Below, piece after piece: positions 18,257 through 27,301 of a stretch of DNA of 64,000 nt. The notes under the pieces were generated by a model that was not told the DNA's origin, ran no database searches, and was given only the letters and a program-made list of their open reading frames with translations. The stretch spans positions 321,445 to 385,444 of the forward strand of contig CAXBDK010000002.1 in NCBI GenBank assembly GCA_963974715.1, in the 5' to 3' direction. The stretch's first letter is position 1, and each line of letters opens with the position of its first letter. The translations under genes were made by a program, and so were the position numbers. Origin of the DNA: Sediminicola sp963974715 (lineage in GTDB: Bacteria; Bacteroidota; Bacteroidia; Flavobacteriales; Flavobacteriaceae).

Positions 18257-18322
18257 TGAACTTCCCGTAACCCACCGAATAAGGGGTAAGAACCCCGAAC
18301 CTTCCTGCTCCGAGGTTGTTGT

Positions 18323-19666
18323 TTAGCTTTTGGTCATCGTTTTTTCAAGGTCCTCCAAGGATACTCCCTTGGTCTCGGGCATCAGGAAGATGACGAACAA
18401 CAATTGCAGCACCATCATAAAGGCGAAGAAAATAAAGATCGGCCACGGGTTGTCCTTAAAGATACCATCCGTACCATCGAGGAATATGGGGGTCACCAAG
18501 GTGATAAGTGCCGCAAATATCCAATGTACGCCCGTCCCCCATGATTGTCCCGATGCCCGTACCCGGTTCGGGAATATTTCGGAGATAAAGACCCAGATCA
18601 CCGCTCCCTGTCCGATGGCATGGGAGGCGATAAAGATCAGGATAAAGGTAAGCAACAGCGTAGGGGATGCCCCGCTGTAAAAACACCAGGCCACCATGGA
18701 AAGGCTCAGTATATATCCCAATGATCCTATTTTCATCAATTGTTTCCTGCCAAGGCTGTCTATAAGTTTTATGCCCACATAGGTAAATATGATATTGACG
18801 ATTCCAATGGAGATGGAACTGAAAAGGGAATCCTTGCCGCCCAATCCGGCCCTTTCCAAGATTTCAGGGGCATAATAGAGCACAAAGTTTATACCGGACA
18901 ATTGATTGAAGAAAGCGATCAAAAAGGCCAAGAGCAAGGGTTTTTTGTAATTCCCAGAGAACAGGCCTTCCCTTGGAGTCTTTGGACGAACGGCATTCTT
19001 AATTTCATCCAGTCGCTCCAGTGCCTCTTCCCTGCTAGAAATATAGGTCAACATTTTTAAGGCCGCTGCATCATCCTTTTTATGGAGCACCAACCAGCGG
19101 GGGCTCATTGGCACCTGTAGCACCATCAGGCCGTAGATCAGAGCGGGCAAGGCCTCCACGCCCAACATCCACCGCCAATCGTTAATGCCCCCAAATCCCT
19201 TCAAAAGATAATTGGATATAAACGCCACAAAAATACCGAAGACAATATTGAATTGGTAGAGCGCGCCCAATTTACCGCGGTTCTTGGGGGTGGAGATCTC
19301 CGAGATATAAATGGGAGCTGCCACGGAGGAAGCCCCCACGCCCAAACCTCCCAAAAACCTGAAAAAAGAGAACATATAGGGATCCGTGGCCAGGCCGGAA
19401 CCGATCGCCGATACAAAGTAGAGGACCCCGATCCATAACAATGTTTTCTTTCTCCCCAATCGGTCACAGGGGATTCCGCCGAAAATCGATCCCAAAACCG
19501 TTCCCCAAAGTGCCATCGACATAATAAAGATGCCGTGGAACCAAGGCGAGGTGTCCCAAAGCGCTTTGATCGGGAGGTTGGCGCCACTGATCACAACGGT
19601 GTCGAAACCAAATAAAAAACCCGCCAGGGCGGCGGTGAGGGAAATCCTAAAAACACGGTTGTTCAT
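18323..19666 (-). CDS. MFS sugar transporter (sugar porter family, proton symporter type)
   Basis: A 447-aa inner-membrane protein with about 12 TM helices. Sugar-porter signatures are present: GFLFGFDTVVISGA at residues 17-30 in TM1, the loop DRLGRKK at 68-74, FFNQLSGINFVLYYAPEI in TM7 (the helix that forms the sugar site), and PETKGVSLEDLE near the C-terminus after TM12. These place it with XylE, AraE and GalP-type hexose or pentose importers. The exact sugar cannot be read. It is a single gene facing away from waaA on the same strand, with no obvious operon partner. The stretch after its stop holds the folded element described at 18122-18256. Confidence 0.93.
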   Translation of the reverse strand: MNNRVFRISLTAALAGFLFGFDTVVISGANLPIKALWDTSPWFHGIFIMSMALWGTVLGSIFGGIPCDRLGRKKTLLWIGVLYFVSAIGSGLATDPYMFSFFRFLGGLGVGASSVAAPIYISEISTPKNRGKLGALYQFNIVFGIFVAFISNYLLKGFGGINDWRWMLGVEALPALIYGLMVLQVPMSPRWLVLHKKDDAAALKMLTYISSREEALERLDEIKNAVRPKTPREGLFSGNYKKPLLLAFLIAFFNQLSGINFVLYYAPEILERAGLGGKDSLFSSISIGIVNIIFTYVGIKLIDSLGRKQLMKIGSLGYILSLSMVAWCFYSGASPTLLLTFILIFIASHAIGQGAVIWVFISEIFPNRVRASGQSWGTGVHWIFAALITLVTPIFLDGTDGIFKDNPWPIFIFFAFMMVLQLLFVIFLMPETKGVSLEDLEKTMTKS

Positions 19667-19852
19667 CGGTAAAACATTTTATTTTTGTAAATCTAGGAAA
19701 AAAAAGGCGCCTAAGTTTTGGATGTCGCAAAATATAGTGGACCATACACATAAAAGCCGCAATAATGCGGTAGTCAATTTGATGAACGGGTACCAATTTT
19801 ACAAGGGCGAAAGGGAGAAAATAAAGGAATTGGGCCAACACTTTATAAGCAT

Positions 19853-21094
19853 TTAATGCCGAAGGTAGGGATCTATGGCAGCCATGATTTTGGCACTTGC
19901 CCCTTTATTGTTCAGGATATAATGACTGTTTTGGCCCCCGGTGTCGGCCCTTAAGGAGGCATCGGACAATAGTCTTTCCATTACCATCTGGAAACTTTTA
20001 CCATCTGTAATGGAAATGACCCCCTTTCGGGAGACCAGATCCTCGGCTTCCTTAAATCCAGTATAGCGCGGCCCTATGATCACGGGTATCCCAAAGACTG
20101 CCGGCTCCAGCGTATTGTGCAGTCCGGTCAAAAAACCTCCTCCCACATACGCGATATCCGCATAACTGTAGATTTTTGTGAGCAGGCCGATGGTATCCAC
20201 TATCAATACATCGAAATGTCCCAGATCTTGCTCCCCCATTTCCGAATAGAGCACTGTTCTTTTGGTAAGGGACGCTTTAAGGGCCTTTATATGGTCTTCT
20301 TTAATGTTATGGGGCGCAATCGCATAGACCGTATTTCCCCTGCTATTGTTTATGTATTCAACAAGTATGGTCTCATCGGGGGGCCAGGTACTGCCGGCCA
20401 CCAAACATGGGCGTCCTTTTTTAAAACCTTCCATAAATGGGAGGTGGTTGTCCTGTTCCCGGATCTTGGAGACCCGGTCCAACCGGGTATCGCCCGCAAT
20501 GCTTACATCCGAATAGCCAATGCCTCGGAGGAGATCGGCCGATTGTTGGTCCTGTACGAAAATATGGGTAAACGTAAACAGGCTTTTTCGCATAAACCCG
20601 CCATACCACTTGAAAAAGGACTGCCGCTTGTTAAAAATGGAAGAAATGAGCAGGGTGGGTATTTCCACTCTTTGTAGTTCCCGTAAGTAATTGGGCCAGA
20701 TCTCATACTTCACAAAAATGGCCAAGACGGGCCGTACGATATGTAAAAAATCCTTGGCATTTCTTTGGGTGTCCATGGGGAGGTAGGTAACCAGATCTGC
20801 GGCCGCGGTATTCTTTTTTATCTCGTATCCGGAAGGGGAAAAAAAAGTGACCAATATTTTGTGGGAGGGATGTTGCACCCTCAGCATTTCCATGATGGGC
20901 AGTCCTTGTTCAAACTCTCCCAAAGAGGCCGTATGGATCCAAATGATGGGCTCCCCGTCCCTAATATGTCCCTTCAAAAGCCCAAAGACCTGTTTTCTGC
21001 CGGCAACGAACAATCGTATTTTTCGGCTAAGGAGGGCAATCGGACCCAGCAACAGGGTAGCTATCCAGACCGCTACATTATAGATGGCGAACAC
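19853..21094 (-). CDS. waaA: 3-deoxy-D-manno-octulosonic acid (Kdo) transferase
   Basis: A GT30-family glycosyltransferase that adds Kdo to lipid A precursors at the cytoplasmic face of the inner membrane, linking lipid A to the core in LPS synthesis. The N-terminus has one TM anchor (VAVWIATLLLGPIALL). The catalytic N-domain motif WIHTASLGEFEQG carries the family's conserved glutamate, and later blocks include AGSTWPPDE, YVGGGF and the C-domain ETLEPAVFGIPVIIGP-like segment (here NTLEPAVFGIPVIIGP). The frame extends to 21229, but the extra 45 residues (MVLPVKVYHLNF...) are not family-like and run into the upstream promoter region; a GTG at 21094 gives 413 aa, close to the usual length. Divergent from the aminotransferase operon. 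Confidence 0.92.
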   Translation of the reverse strand: MFAIYNVAVWIATLLLGPIALLSRKIRLFVAGRKQVFGLLKGHIRDGEPIIWIHTASLGEFEQGLPIMEMLRVQHPSHKILVTFFSPSGYEIKKNTAAADLVTYLPMDTQRNAKDFLHIVRPVLAIFVKYEIWPNYLRELQRVEIPTLLISSIFNKRQSFFKWYGGFMRKSLFTFTHIFVQDQQSADLLRGIGYSDVSIAGDTRLDRVSKIREQDNHLPFMEGFKKGRPCLVAGSTWPPDETILVEYINNSRGNTVYAIAPHNIKEDHIKALKASLTKRTVLYSEMGEQDLGHFDVLIVDTIGLLTKIYSYADIAYVGGGFLTGLHNTLEPAVFGIPVIIGPRYTGFKEAEDLVSRKGVISITDGKSFQMVMERLLSDASLRADTGGQNSHYILNNKGASAKIMAAIDPYLRH

Positions 21095-21139
21095 TTCATA
21101 TCGGTTTGGGGCTAAAATACGCCACTTTGCACAAATACA

Positions 21140-21170
21140 TTGGCTATGGTTCCTTATTTTTGTAATTTTG
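21140..21170 (+). promoter_or_regulatory. probable Bacteroidota promoter for the sugar-nucleotide operon
   Basis: TTG at 21140-21142, a 20-bp spacer and TAATTTTG at 21163-21170 fit the -33/-7 consensus (TTG, 19-21 bp, TAnnTTTG). The start codon at 21182 follows closely, so the leader would be very short. A second -7-like box (TATTTTTG) overlaps at 21155-21162 without a good -33. Confidence 0.5.
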
Positions 21171-21181
21171 TTCCTTAAATA

Positions 21182-22333
21182 ATGAAGATGAAGAAAATTC
21201 AAATGGTAGACCTTAACGGGCAGTACCAATCCATAAAAGAACAGATCAATTCATCCATTTCCAATATCCTAGAGACCACAGCTTTTATTAACGGACCCGA
21301 AGTACACGCTTTTCAGAAGGAACTGGAAACCTATCTGGGCGTAAAACATGTCATTCCCTGTGCAAACGGGACCGATGCCCTTCAGATCGCAATGATGGGC
21401 CTTGGCCTGCAGCAGGGCGATGAGGTCATTACGGCCGACTTCACCTTTGCCGCTACGGTGGAGGTGATAGCGCTTCTAAAACTCACACCCGTCTTGGTGG
21501 ATGTAGATCCCGATACCTTTAATATGGACCCGGCAGCCTTGGAAAGGGCCATTACCCCCAAGACAAAGGCCATTGTCCCCGTGCACCTTTTCGGTCAATG
21601 TGCCAATATGGAGGTGATAATGGATATCGCCAAAAAACACGGACTTTTGGTCATTGAGGACAATGCACAGGCAATTGGGGCGGACTATACCTATTCCGAT
21701 GGACGGACCGTGAAGGCCGGAACCATTGGGGACGTGGCGGCCACATCCTTCTTTCCCTCCAAAAATTTGGGATGTTATGGGGATGGGGGAGCCATCTTTA
21801 CCAACGACGATGACCTTGCCCATGTGTTAAGGGGCATTGTAAACCATGGTATGTACGAAAGGTACCATCATGATGTGGTAGGGGTGAATTCCAGATTGGA
21901 TTCCATTCAGGCGGCCGTCCTAAGGGCCAAATTGCCCCATTTGGACACCTATAACCAACGCAGGAAGTTGGCCGCAATGGACTATACGGATGCGCTGAAG
22001 GGGCAGCCGAATATCATCCTTCCAAAGACGGTCCAAGCGGGGGAAGGGAATGATGGTTCGGGGCATGTCTATCATCAATATACCCTTCGGATACTGAACG
22101 GGAAACGCGATCAACTGGTAGCCCATCTCAATGAAAAGGGCATTCCCTGCGGTGTTTATTATCCCATTCCATTGCACCGGCAAAAGGCGTATCTGGACGA
22201 TCGCTATGACGAGGCCCTTTTTCCGGTTACCAACCAATTGGTCAAAGAAGTAATATCCCTGCCCATGCACACCGAACTGGATGGAGATCAGATACAATAT
22301 ATAACAGGGACCATAATTAATTTTTTAAATTGA
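21182..22333 (+). CDS. DegT/DnrJ/EryC1/StrS family sugar aminotransferase
   Basis: A 383-aa PLP-dependent enzyme of the type that transaminates 3- or 4-keto nucleotide sugars for O-antigen, capsule or glycoprotein sugars. The fold signature is complete: NGTDALQIAM for cofactor phosphate contacts, VIEDNAQAIGA with the PLP-ring aspartate, and the Schiff-base lysine at about residue 194 in FFPSKNLGCYGDGGAI. It also has the family's usual start (a Q/NxxxI helix after VDLNGQYQ) and end (LPMHTEL). A second in-frame ATG lies two codons in. The stop overlaps the region of galE, which starts 5 bp on, so the two form an operon. Sugar specificity cannot be read. Confidence 0.93.
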   Translation: MKMKKIQMVDLNGQYQSIKEQINSSISNILETTAFINGPEVHAFQKELETYLGVKHVIPCANGTDALQIAMMGLGLQQGDEVITADFTFAATVEVIALLKLTPVLVDVDPDTFNMDPAALERAITPKTKAIVPVHLFGQCANMEVIMDIAKKHGLLVIEDNAQAIGADYTYSDGRTVKAGTIGDVAATSFFPSKNLGCYGDGGAIFTNDDDLAHVLRGIVNHGMYERYHHDVVGVNSRLDSIQAAVLRAKLPHLDTYNQRRKLAAMDYTDALKGQPNIILPKTVQAGEGNDGSGHVYHQYTLRILNGKRDQLVAHLNEKGIPCGVYYPIPLHRQKAYLDDRYDEALFPVTNQLVKEVISLPMHTELDGDQIQYITGTIINFLN

Positions 22334-22338
22334 AGGGC

Positions 22339-23358
22339 ATGAAAATATTGGTAACAGGTGGACTTGGGTTCATTGGTTCGCACACAGTGGTGGAACTGCA
22401 GGCCAAAGGTTTTGAGGTAGTCATCATCGATGACCTGTCCAATTCCTCGGAGTCCGTTTTGGAACGCATCGTTTCCATTTCGGGAAAGGAACCCATCTTT
22501 GAAAAACTGGACCTAAAGGAAAAATCGCTTGTAGAAGATTTCTTCAAAAGACATCGGGATGTTCAGGGGGTAATTCACTTTGCCGCCTCCAAGGCGGTGG
22601 GCGAAAGTGTTCACAAACCACTTTTGTACTATGAGAACAATATCAATACCTTGGTTTACCTACTGAAGGAGCTCTCCCAAAAAGAGGATGTGGGCTTTAT
22701 TTTCAGTTCTTCTTGTACCGTTTACGGGCAGGCCGATAAAATGCCCATAACGGAAGACGCCCCGGTGAAGCCCGCCGAATCCCCTTATGGCAACACCAAA
22801 CAGATCGGCGAGGAGATCATCAGGGAAACCTGTAAGGTAACTCCCGCTATCAAGGCCATTGCACTGCGTTACTTTAATCCTATGGGGGCCCATGCTTCTG
22901 CAGAGATCGGAGAGCTGCCCATTGGGGTGCCACAGAACCTGGTACCCTTTATTACACAGACCGGAGTGGGCCTGCGGGAGCAACTGTCCGTCTTCGGGGA
23001 TGATTACCCTACCCCCGACGGGACCTGTATAAGGGACTATATCCATGTTGTGGATCTTGCAAAGGCGCACGTAGTGGCATTGGAGCGGCTTTTGAACCAC
23101 CGCAACAAGGAGAATTTTGAAGTCTTTAACGTGGGTACCGGCAAGGGGAGCACCGTGCTGGAGGTGATCAAAAGTTTTGAGAAAGTATCCGGTAGGAAAC
23201 TCAATTATAAAATTGTCGCCCGCAGGGAGGGCGATGTTACGACCGCCTATGCCGATACCACAAAGGCCAATGAAGAATTGGGCTGGAAAGCGGAGACCAG
23301 CTTGGACGACGCCATGAGATCGGCTTGGGATTGGGAGCTGAAGGTTCGTGGCAAATAA
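22339..23358 (+). CDS. galE: UDP-glucose 4-epimerase
   Basis: A 339-aa extended short-chain dehydrogenase that interconverts UDP-glucose and UDP-galactose (or the N-acetyl forms). It has the NAD-binding TGGLGFIGSH at residues 6-15, FAASKAVGESV at 81-91 matching GalE, the serine patch SSSCTVYG at 123-130, the catalytic Tyr150 and Lys154 in SPYGNTKQ, RYFNPMGAH after it, and DGTCIRDYIHV, all hallmark GalE blocks. The ATG at 22339 gives the canonical MKILVTGG start; the TTG at 22330 is less likely. It sits directly after the aminotransferase, supporting a nucleotide-sugar role for the operon. Confidence 0.95.
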   Translation: MKILVTGGLGFIGSHTVVELQAKGFEVVIIDDLSNSSESVLERIVSISGKEPIFEKLDLKEKSLVEDFFKRHRDVQGVIHFAASKAVGESVHKPLLYYENNINTLVYLLKELSQKEDVGFIFSSSCTVYGQADKMPITEDAPVKPAESPYGNTKQIGEEIIRETCKVTPAIKAIALRYFNPMGAHASAEIGELPIGVPQNLVPFITQTGVGLREQLSVFGDDYPTPDGTCIRDYIHVVDLAKAHVVALERLLNHRNKENFEVFNVGTGKGSTVLEVIKSFEKVSGRKLNYKIVARREGDVTTAYADTTKANEELGWKAETSLDDAMRSAWDWELKVRGK

Positions 23359-23420
23359 TGGATCGGAAGTTTTTTTCGTATTGCGATGACCCAAAACTTT
23401 GTACAATCCGTAAATAGGAA

Positions 23421-23774
23421 ATGCTAGTAAATTTCCCAAATAGCTCCAAACTTTTGGAAACGGCCACCGCCGAAAACCTTTACGGTGAACTCGTGTCCCA
23501 GTTGCTAAAAGATTTTGGCCTGGCCAACATTCTTATGGATATTCCCAAGGAAACCGGCCCCGAGGCACTCAAAAAACGGCTTCATGAGAAGGTATATATG
23601 CTGATCATGGAGAAATTTGCCGAATACCTAAACCTCCTTTACATTATAGACGTGCCCGAAAGGGAGGTAAAGGCCATTAAATCCTTGGATGTAGTGGAAA
23701 TAGCCGAACAGGTAACCTTCTTGATCTTAAAACGGGAGTGGCAGAAAGTATGGTTCCGTTCCCAATACAGTTGA
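23421..23774 (+). CDS. conserved hypothetical protein
   Basis: A 117-aa protein that I do not recognise as a named domain. It is mostly helical, without a signal peptide or TM segment. It is leucine- and lysine-rich with the pattern LYGELVSQLLKDF, EKVYMLIMEKFAEYLN and IAEQVTFLILKREW. It follows galE by 62 bp on the same strand and may belong to the same unit. Base composition is like its neighbours, so it is likely a resident flavobacterial gene. Confidence 0.75.
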   Translation: MLVNFPNSSKLLETATAENLYGELVSQLLKDFGLANILMDIPKETGPEALKKRLHEKVYMLIMEKFAEYLNLLYIIDVPEREVKAIKSLDVVEIAEQVTFLILKREWQKVWFRSQYS

Positions 23775-23835
23775 AGCCATTTCATGTTCTACGGATGTTG
23801 CAACGGCTTCAGTCTATATCCATGGACCGATCTCT

Positions 23836-24354
23836 TTAGAAGTAAAATCTGATAAAGGGCGATAAAGGTTCGTATTGCAGGCTCTTTTCCCGGTCGTGCA
23901 GCAAATCGTACCGAAGACCGATGGTGAGTCCCCCATTAGTGTAGCCCACACCTGCAAAAAGTGCGGGCACCCAATAATTCCTGACCGTATCGGCCCCTTC
24001 AAATCCGTATTCCCTATTTACGCGCAACTGTTCGAACTCGGCAGAAAGTTGCAGTGGCCGTACAGGATTGAAAAGGAGGGGTACACTGGCGCCGTACGCC
24101 AAGAAGGTGGATTCCTGAAATTTGGAATAGTTGAAACTAAGTCCGATACCTGTTGCGAAATAGGGATTTATCCTATAAAGGGCGCTTGGCAAAACCGAAG
24201 CGCTGAAATAGCCATTCCCAAAACCGATTCCCAATCCTCCGCCGTATTGCACCCTATCCCAAAATCTGCTTTTTTGGGCAATGCAACAAAAGGAAAAAAG
24301 TCCGAAAAACAAGGCCATATAGTGCTTTTTTGCTAGGGAATGCCACATAATCAT
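23836..24354 (-). CDS. small outer-membrane beta-barrel-like protein
   Basis: A 172-aa protein with a signal-like N-terminus (HYMALFFGLFSFCCIAQ) and a mature part of alternating Gly- and aromatic-rich strands (YGGGLGIGFGNGYF, YFATGIGLSFNYSKF, ALFAGVGYTNGGLTIGLRYDLL). It ends in a phenylalanine-containing FIRFYF, typical of a barrel's last strand recognised by BamA. About eight strands are plausible. It lies back-to-back with sucA, and homologues in this position are sometimes mislabelled alpha-ketoglutarate decarboxylase (from memory, not checked); nothing in the sequence supports enzymatic activity. The exact start is uncertain (24354 or the third codon). Confidence 0.8.
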   Translation of the reverse strand: MIMWHSLAKKHYMALFFGLFSFCCIAQKSRFWDRVQYGGGLGIGFGNGYFSASVLPSALYRINPYFATGIGLSFNYSKFQESTFLAYGASVPLLFNPVRPLQLSAEFEQLRVNREYGFEGADTVRNYWVPALFAGVGYTNGGLTIGLRYDLLHDREKSLQYEPLSPFIRFYF

Positions 24355-24457
24355 AATTATCGTTAATTTTTGTAATATTCAACCTTAAGATAAGCTTGTA
24401 AATTGGATTTGTTGTATTTTTGATGAAATTTTGTTCAAAAGACAGAGATAACCGTTC

Positions 24458-27274
24458 ATGGATAAATATTCTTTTTTAAATGCTGCGCATACTTCCTTTT
24501 TCGCAGAGTTATATGACAAGTATTTAACAAATCCCGATAGCGTTGAGCCAAGTTGGCGCGCTTTTTTCCAAGGGTTCGACTTTGGGCAGGAGAGTTTGTT
24601 GGATGATCTGGATCTGCCCGCTTCCAATGTAACGGCCGTTCGGGAACAAAGTTCTGGTGCCCCTAATGGGGAACGGCATGTGCCGGAGACCCTTCAGAAA
24701 GAGTTTCAGGTCGTCAAACTTATTGACGGATATAGGAGCCGTGGGCACTTGTTCACCAATACCAATCCGGTAAGGGAAAGGAGACAGTACTCCCCCACCC
24801 TCGAAATCGATAATTTTGGCCTTTCCGAAAGCGACATGGATACGGTATTTACCGCAGGACAGATATTGGGTATTGGATCCAGTACGCTACGGGAAATTAT
24901 TGACCATCTGCGGCATATCTACTGCGATGCCATTGGAGTGGAATATATGTACATCCGAAATCCGGAACGTATAGAATGGATACAGGACCGGTTGAACATA
25001 AATGACAACCACCCCAAATATTCTGACGAACGAAAAAAACATATTCTGGGAAAATTGAACCAGGCGGTATCCTTCGAGAGCTTTTTGCACACGAAATATG
25101 TAGGTCAAAAACGGTTTTCCCTAGAAGGGAACGAGTCGTTGATCCCTGCACTCGATGCAGTGGTGGAAAGGGCTGCCGAGATGGGCGTAAAGCAGTTCGT
25201 TATGGGGATGGCCCATAGGGGGAGACTAAATGTGCTCACCAATATTTTCGGGAAGTCGCCCAAGGATATCTTTGGGGAATTCGATGGCAAGGATTACGAA
25301 CAGGATATTTTTGATGGGGACGTAAAGTACCATCTTGGCTGGACGGCGGACCGCATGTCCGACAACGGTAACAAAATAAGCATGAACATTGCCCCCAACC
25401 CTTCGCACCTGGAAACCGTTGGAGCTGTGGTCGAGGGAATTGCCAGGGCAAAACAGGACGTCCATTTCCCTGATGATTTTTCCAAGGTACTACCCATTGT
25501 GGTGCATGGTGATGCGGCCATCGCCGGACAGGGAATTGTTTACGAACTGGTGCAAATGGCCAATCTGGACGGCTATAAAACAAATGGGACCATACATATC
25601 GTGGTAAACAATCAGATCGGTTTTACCACCAATTATCTGGATGCACGCTCCTCTACCTATTGTACCGATGTGGCAAAGGTTACGTTGAGCCCGGTGCTTC
25701 ACATCAATGCCGACGATGCGGAAGCGGTGGTACACGCCTCCCTATTTGCGCTGGAATACCGTATGGCCTTTAATAGGGATGTTTTTATAGATCTTTTGGG
25801 ATATCGTAAATATGGGCACAATGAGGGGGATGAACCCAAATTTACCCAGCCCAAACTGTACAAGGCCATCGCCAACCACAAAAATGCCAGGGATATCTAT
25901 GCTGCCCAGTTGATGGAACAGGGGATTATAGACGAGGGTTATGTGGCCAAATTGGAAGAGGCCTATAAGGCTTCTTTGGAAGAGGACCTGGAAGATTCCA
26001 GGAAATTGGACAAGACCGTCATCACCCCTTTTATGGCGGATGAATGGAGCGGTTTTCAACAAGTGCAGGAAGAGGAGATGATGAAAACCGTGGATACCTC
26101 TTTCGACAAAAAGAAACTAACGGAAATAGCCAAGGTCCTTACCGAACTTCCCAAAGGGAAAAAGTTCCTTCGGAAAGTGGAAAAACTGATAGGTGACCGT
26201 AAGGCCATGTTCTTTAAGACCGATACCCTGGATTGGGCCATGGGCGAACTTTTGGCCTATGGCACATTGCTGCAGGAAGGATATGGTGTACGGATTTCGG
26301 GACAGGACGTGGAAAGGGGGACCTTTTCCCACAGACATGCCGTCATAAAAGTGGAGGATAGCGAAGAGGAAGTGATGCAGTTGAACATGTTATCGGAAAA
26401 ACAGGGACTGTTCCAGATCTACAATTCCCTTTTGTCCGAATATGGGGTCGTGGGCTTTGATTATGGATACGCCATGGCAAGTCCAAATACCCTTACCATT
26501 TGGGAAGCACAGTTTGGGGATTTCAGCAATGGGGCGCAGATCATGATCGACCAGTACATCTCCGCCGCGGAGGATAAATGGAAATTGCAGAACGGACTGG
26601 TAATGTTCCTGCCCCATGGCTATGAAGGCCAAGGTGCGGAACATTCCTCGGCACGGATGGAAAGGTACCTTCAACTGTGCGCCAAGGACAATATGTACGT
26701 CGCCGATTGTACCACGCCCGCAAATATGTTCCATTTGCTGCGCAGACAGATGAAATCCAATTTTAGGAAGCCCCTTATCGTATTTACCCCAAAGAGCCTT
26801 TTACGCCATCCCAAAGCGGTTTCAACAGTGGAGGAACTGGCCACTGGACGATTTCAGGAAGTGATCGATGATGCCACTGCGGACGTCAAGACCACAAAAA
26901 CCTTGGTTTTCTGTACAGGGAAGTTCTATTATGATCTGTTGGAGGCCAGGGAAACGAATAAGCGAAAGGATGTGGCACTGGTACGTGTCGAACAGTTGTT
27001 CCCGTTACCGTCCGAACAAATGAAAAAGGTGATGGACCGGTACAAAAATGCCGAGGATATCGTATGGGCACAGGAAGAGCCCCGAAATATGGGGGCATGG
27101 AGCCACCTCTTGATGCATTTCAGCGAAGTACACCGTTTTAGGATCGCATCCAGGCGTTTTTACGCCTCCCCTGCTGCGGGAAGTGCAGTTAGGTCAAAGC
27201 GCAGGCACCAGCAGGTAATTGATTATGTCTTCGATAAATCGAAGGACAATATGGTACGGAACAATATAGACTAA
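24458..27274 (+). CDS. sucA: 2-oxoglutarate dehydrogenase E1 component
   Basis: A 938-aa thiamine-diphosphate enzyme that decarboxylates 2-oxoglutarate in the TCA cycle and passes the succinyl group to the E2 lipoyl arm. The N-terminus has the E1o-specific segment (FLNAAHTSFFAELYDKYL), followed by the ThDP domain: GMAHRGRLNVLTNI, then HGDAAIAGQGIVYE with the GDA of the metal/ThDP motif, and NNQIGFTT. The transketolase-like part includes SGQDVERGTFSHRHA, and the C-terminal part AQEEPRNMGAW. Length is normal for SucA/OdhA. sucB follows after 27 bp, so the two are one operon. A -7-like TATTTTTG lies at 24415-24422, but its TTG is only 16 bp upstream. Confidence 0.96.
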   Translation: MDKYSFLNAAHTSFFAELYDKYLTNPDSVEPSWRAFFQGFDFGQESLLDDLDLPASNVTAVREQSSGAPNGERHVPETLQKEFQVVKLIDGYRSRGHLFTNTNPVRERRQYSPTLEIDNFGLSESDMDTVFTAGQILGIGSSTLREIIDHLRHIYCDAIGVEYMYIRNPERIEWIQDRLNINDNHPKYSDERKKHILGKLNQAVSFESFLHTKYVGQKRFSLEGNESLIPALDAVVERAAEMGVKQFVMGMAHRGRLNVLTNIFGKSPKDIFGEFDGKDYEQDIFDGDVKYHLGWTADRMSDNGNKISMNIAPNPSHLETVGAVVEGIARAKQDVHFPDDFSKVLPIVVHGDAAIAGQGIVYELVQMANLDGYKTNGTIHIVVNNQIGFTTNYLDARSSTYCTDVAKVTLSPVLHINADDAEAVVHASLFALEYRMAFNRDVFIDLLGYRKYGHNEGDEPKFTQPKLYKAIANHKNARDIYAAQLMEQGIIDEGYVAKLEEAYKASLEEDLEDSRKLDKTVITPFMADEWSGFQQVQEEEMMKTVDTSFDKKKLTEIAKVLTELPKGKKFLRKVEKLIGDRKAMFFKTDTLDWAMGELLAYGTLLQEGYGVRISGQDVERGTFSHRHAVIKVEDSEEEVMQLNMLSEKQGLFQIYNSLLSEYGVVGFDYGYAMASPNTLTIWEAQFGDFSNGAQIMIDQYISAAEDKWKLQNGLVMFLPHGYEGQGAEHSSARMERYLQLCAKDNMYVADCTTPANMFHLLRRQMKSNFRKPLIVFTPKSLLRHPKAVSTVEELATGRFQEVIDDATADVKTTKTLVFCTGKFYYDLLEARETNKRKDVALVRVEQLFPLPSEQMKKVMDRYKNAEDIVWAQEEPRNMGAWSHLLMHFSEVHRFRIASRRFYASPAAGSAVRSKRRHQQVIDYVFDKSKDNMVRNNID

Positions 27275-27301
27275 TAGCACATCCATTAAAATTATAAGAG
27301 A

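Noticed and set aside
22660..23439. 259-codon minus-strand frame across galE
   Set aside because: It is antisense to galE, whose motifs and codon pattern are certain.
23836..24354. 2-oxoglutarate decarboxylase
   Set aside because: No thiamine-binding or catalytic motif. The protein is a small barrel with a signal peptide.
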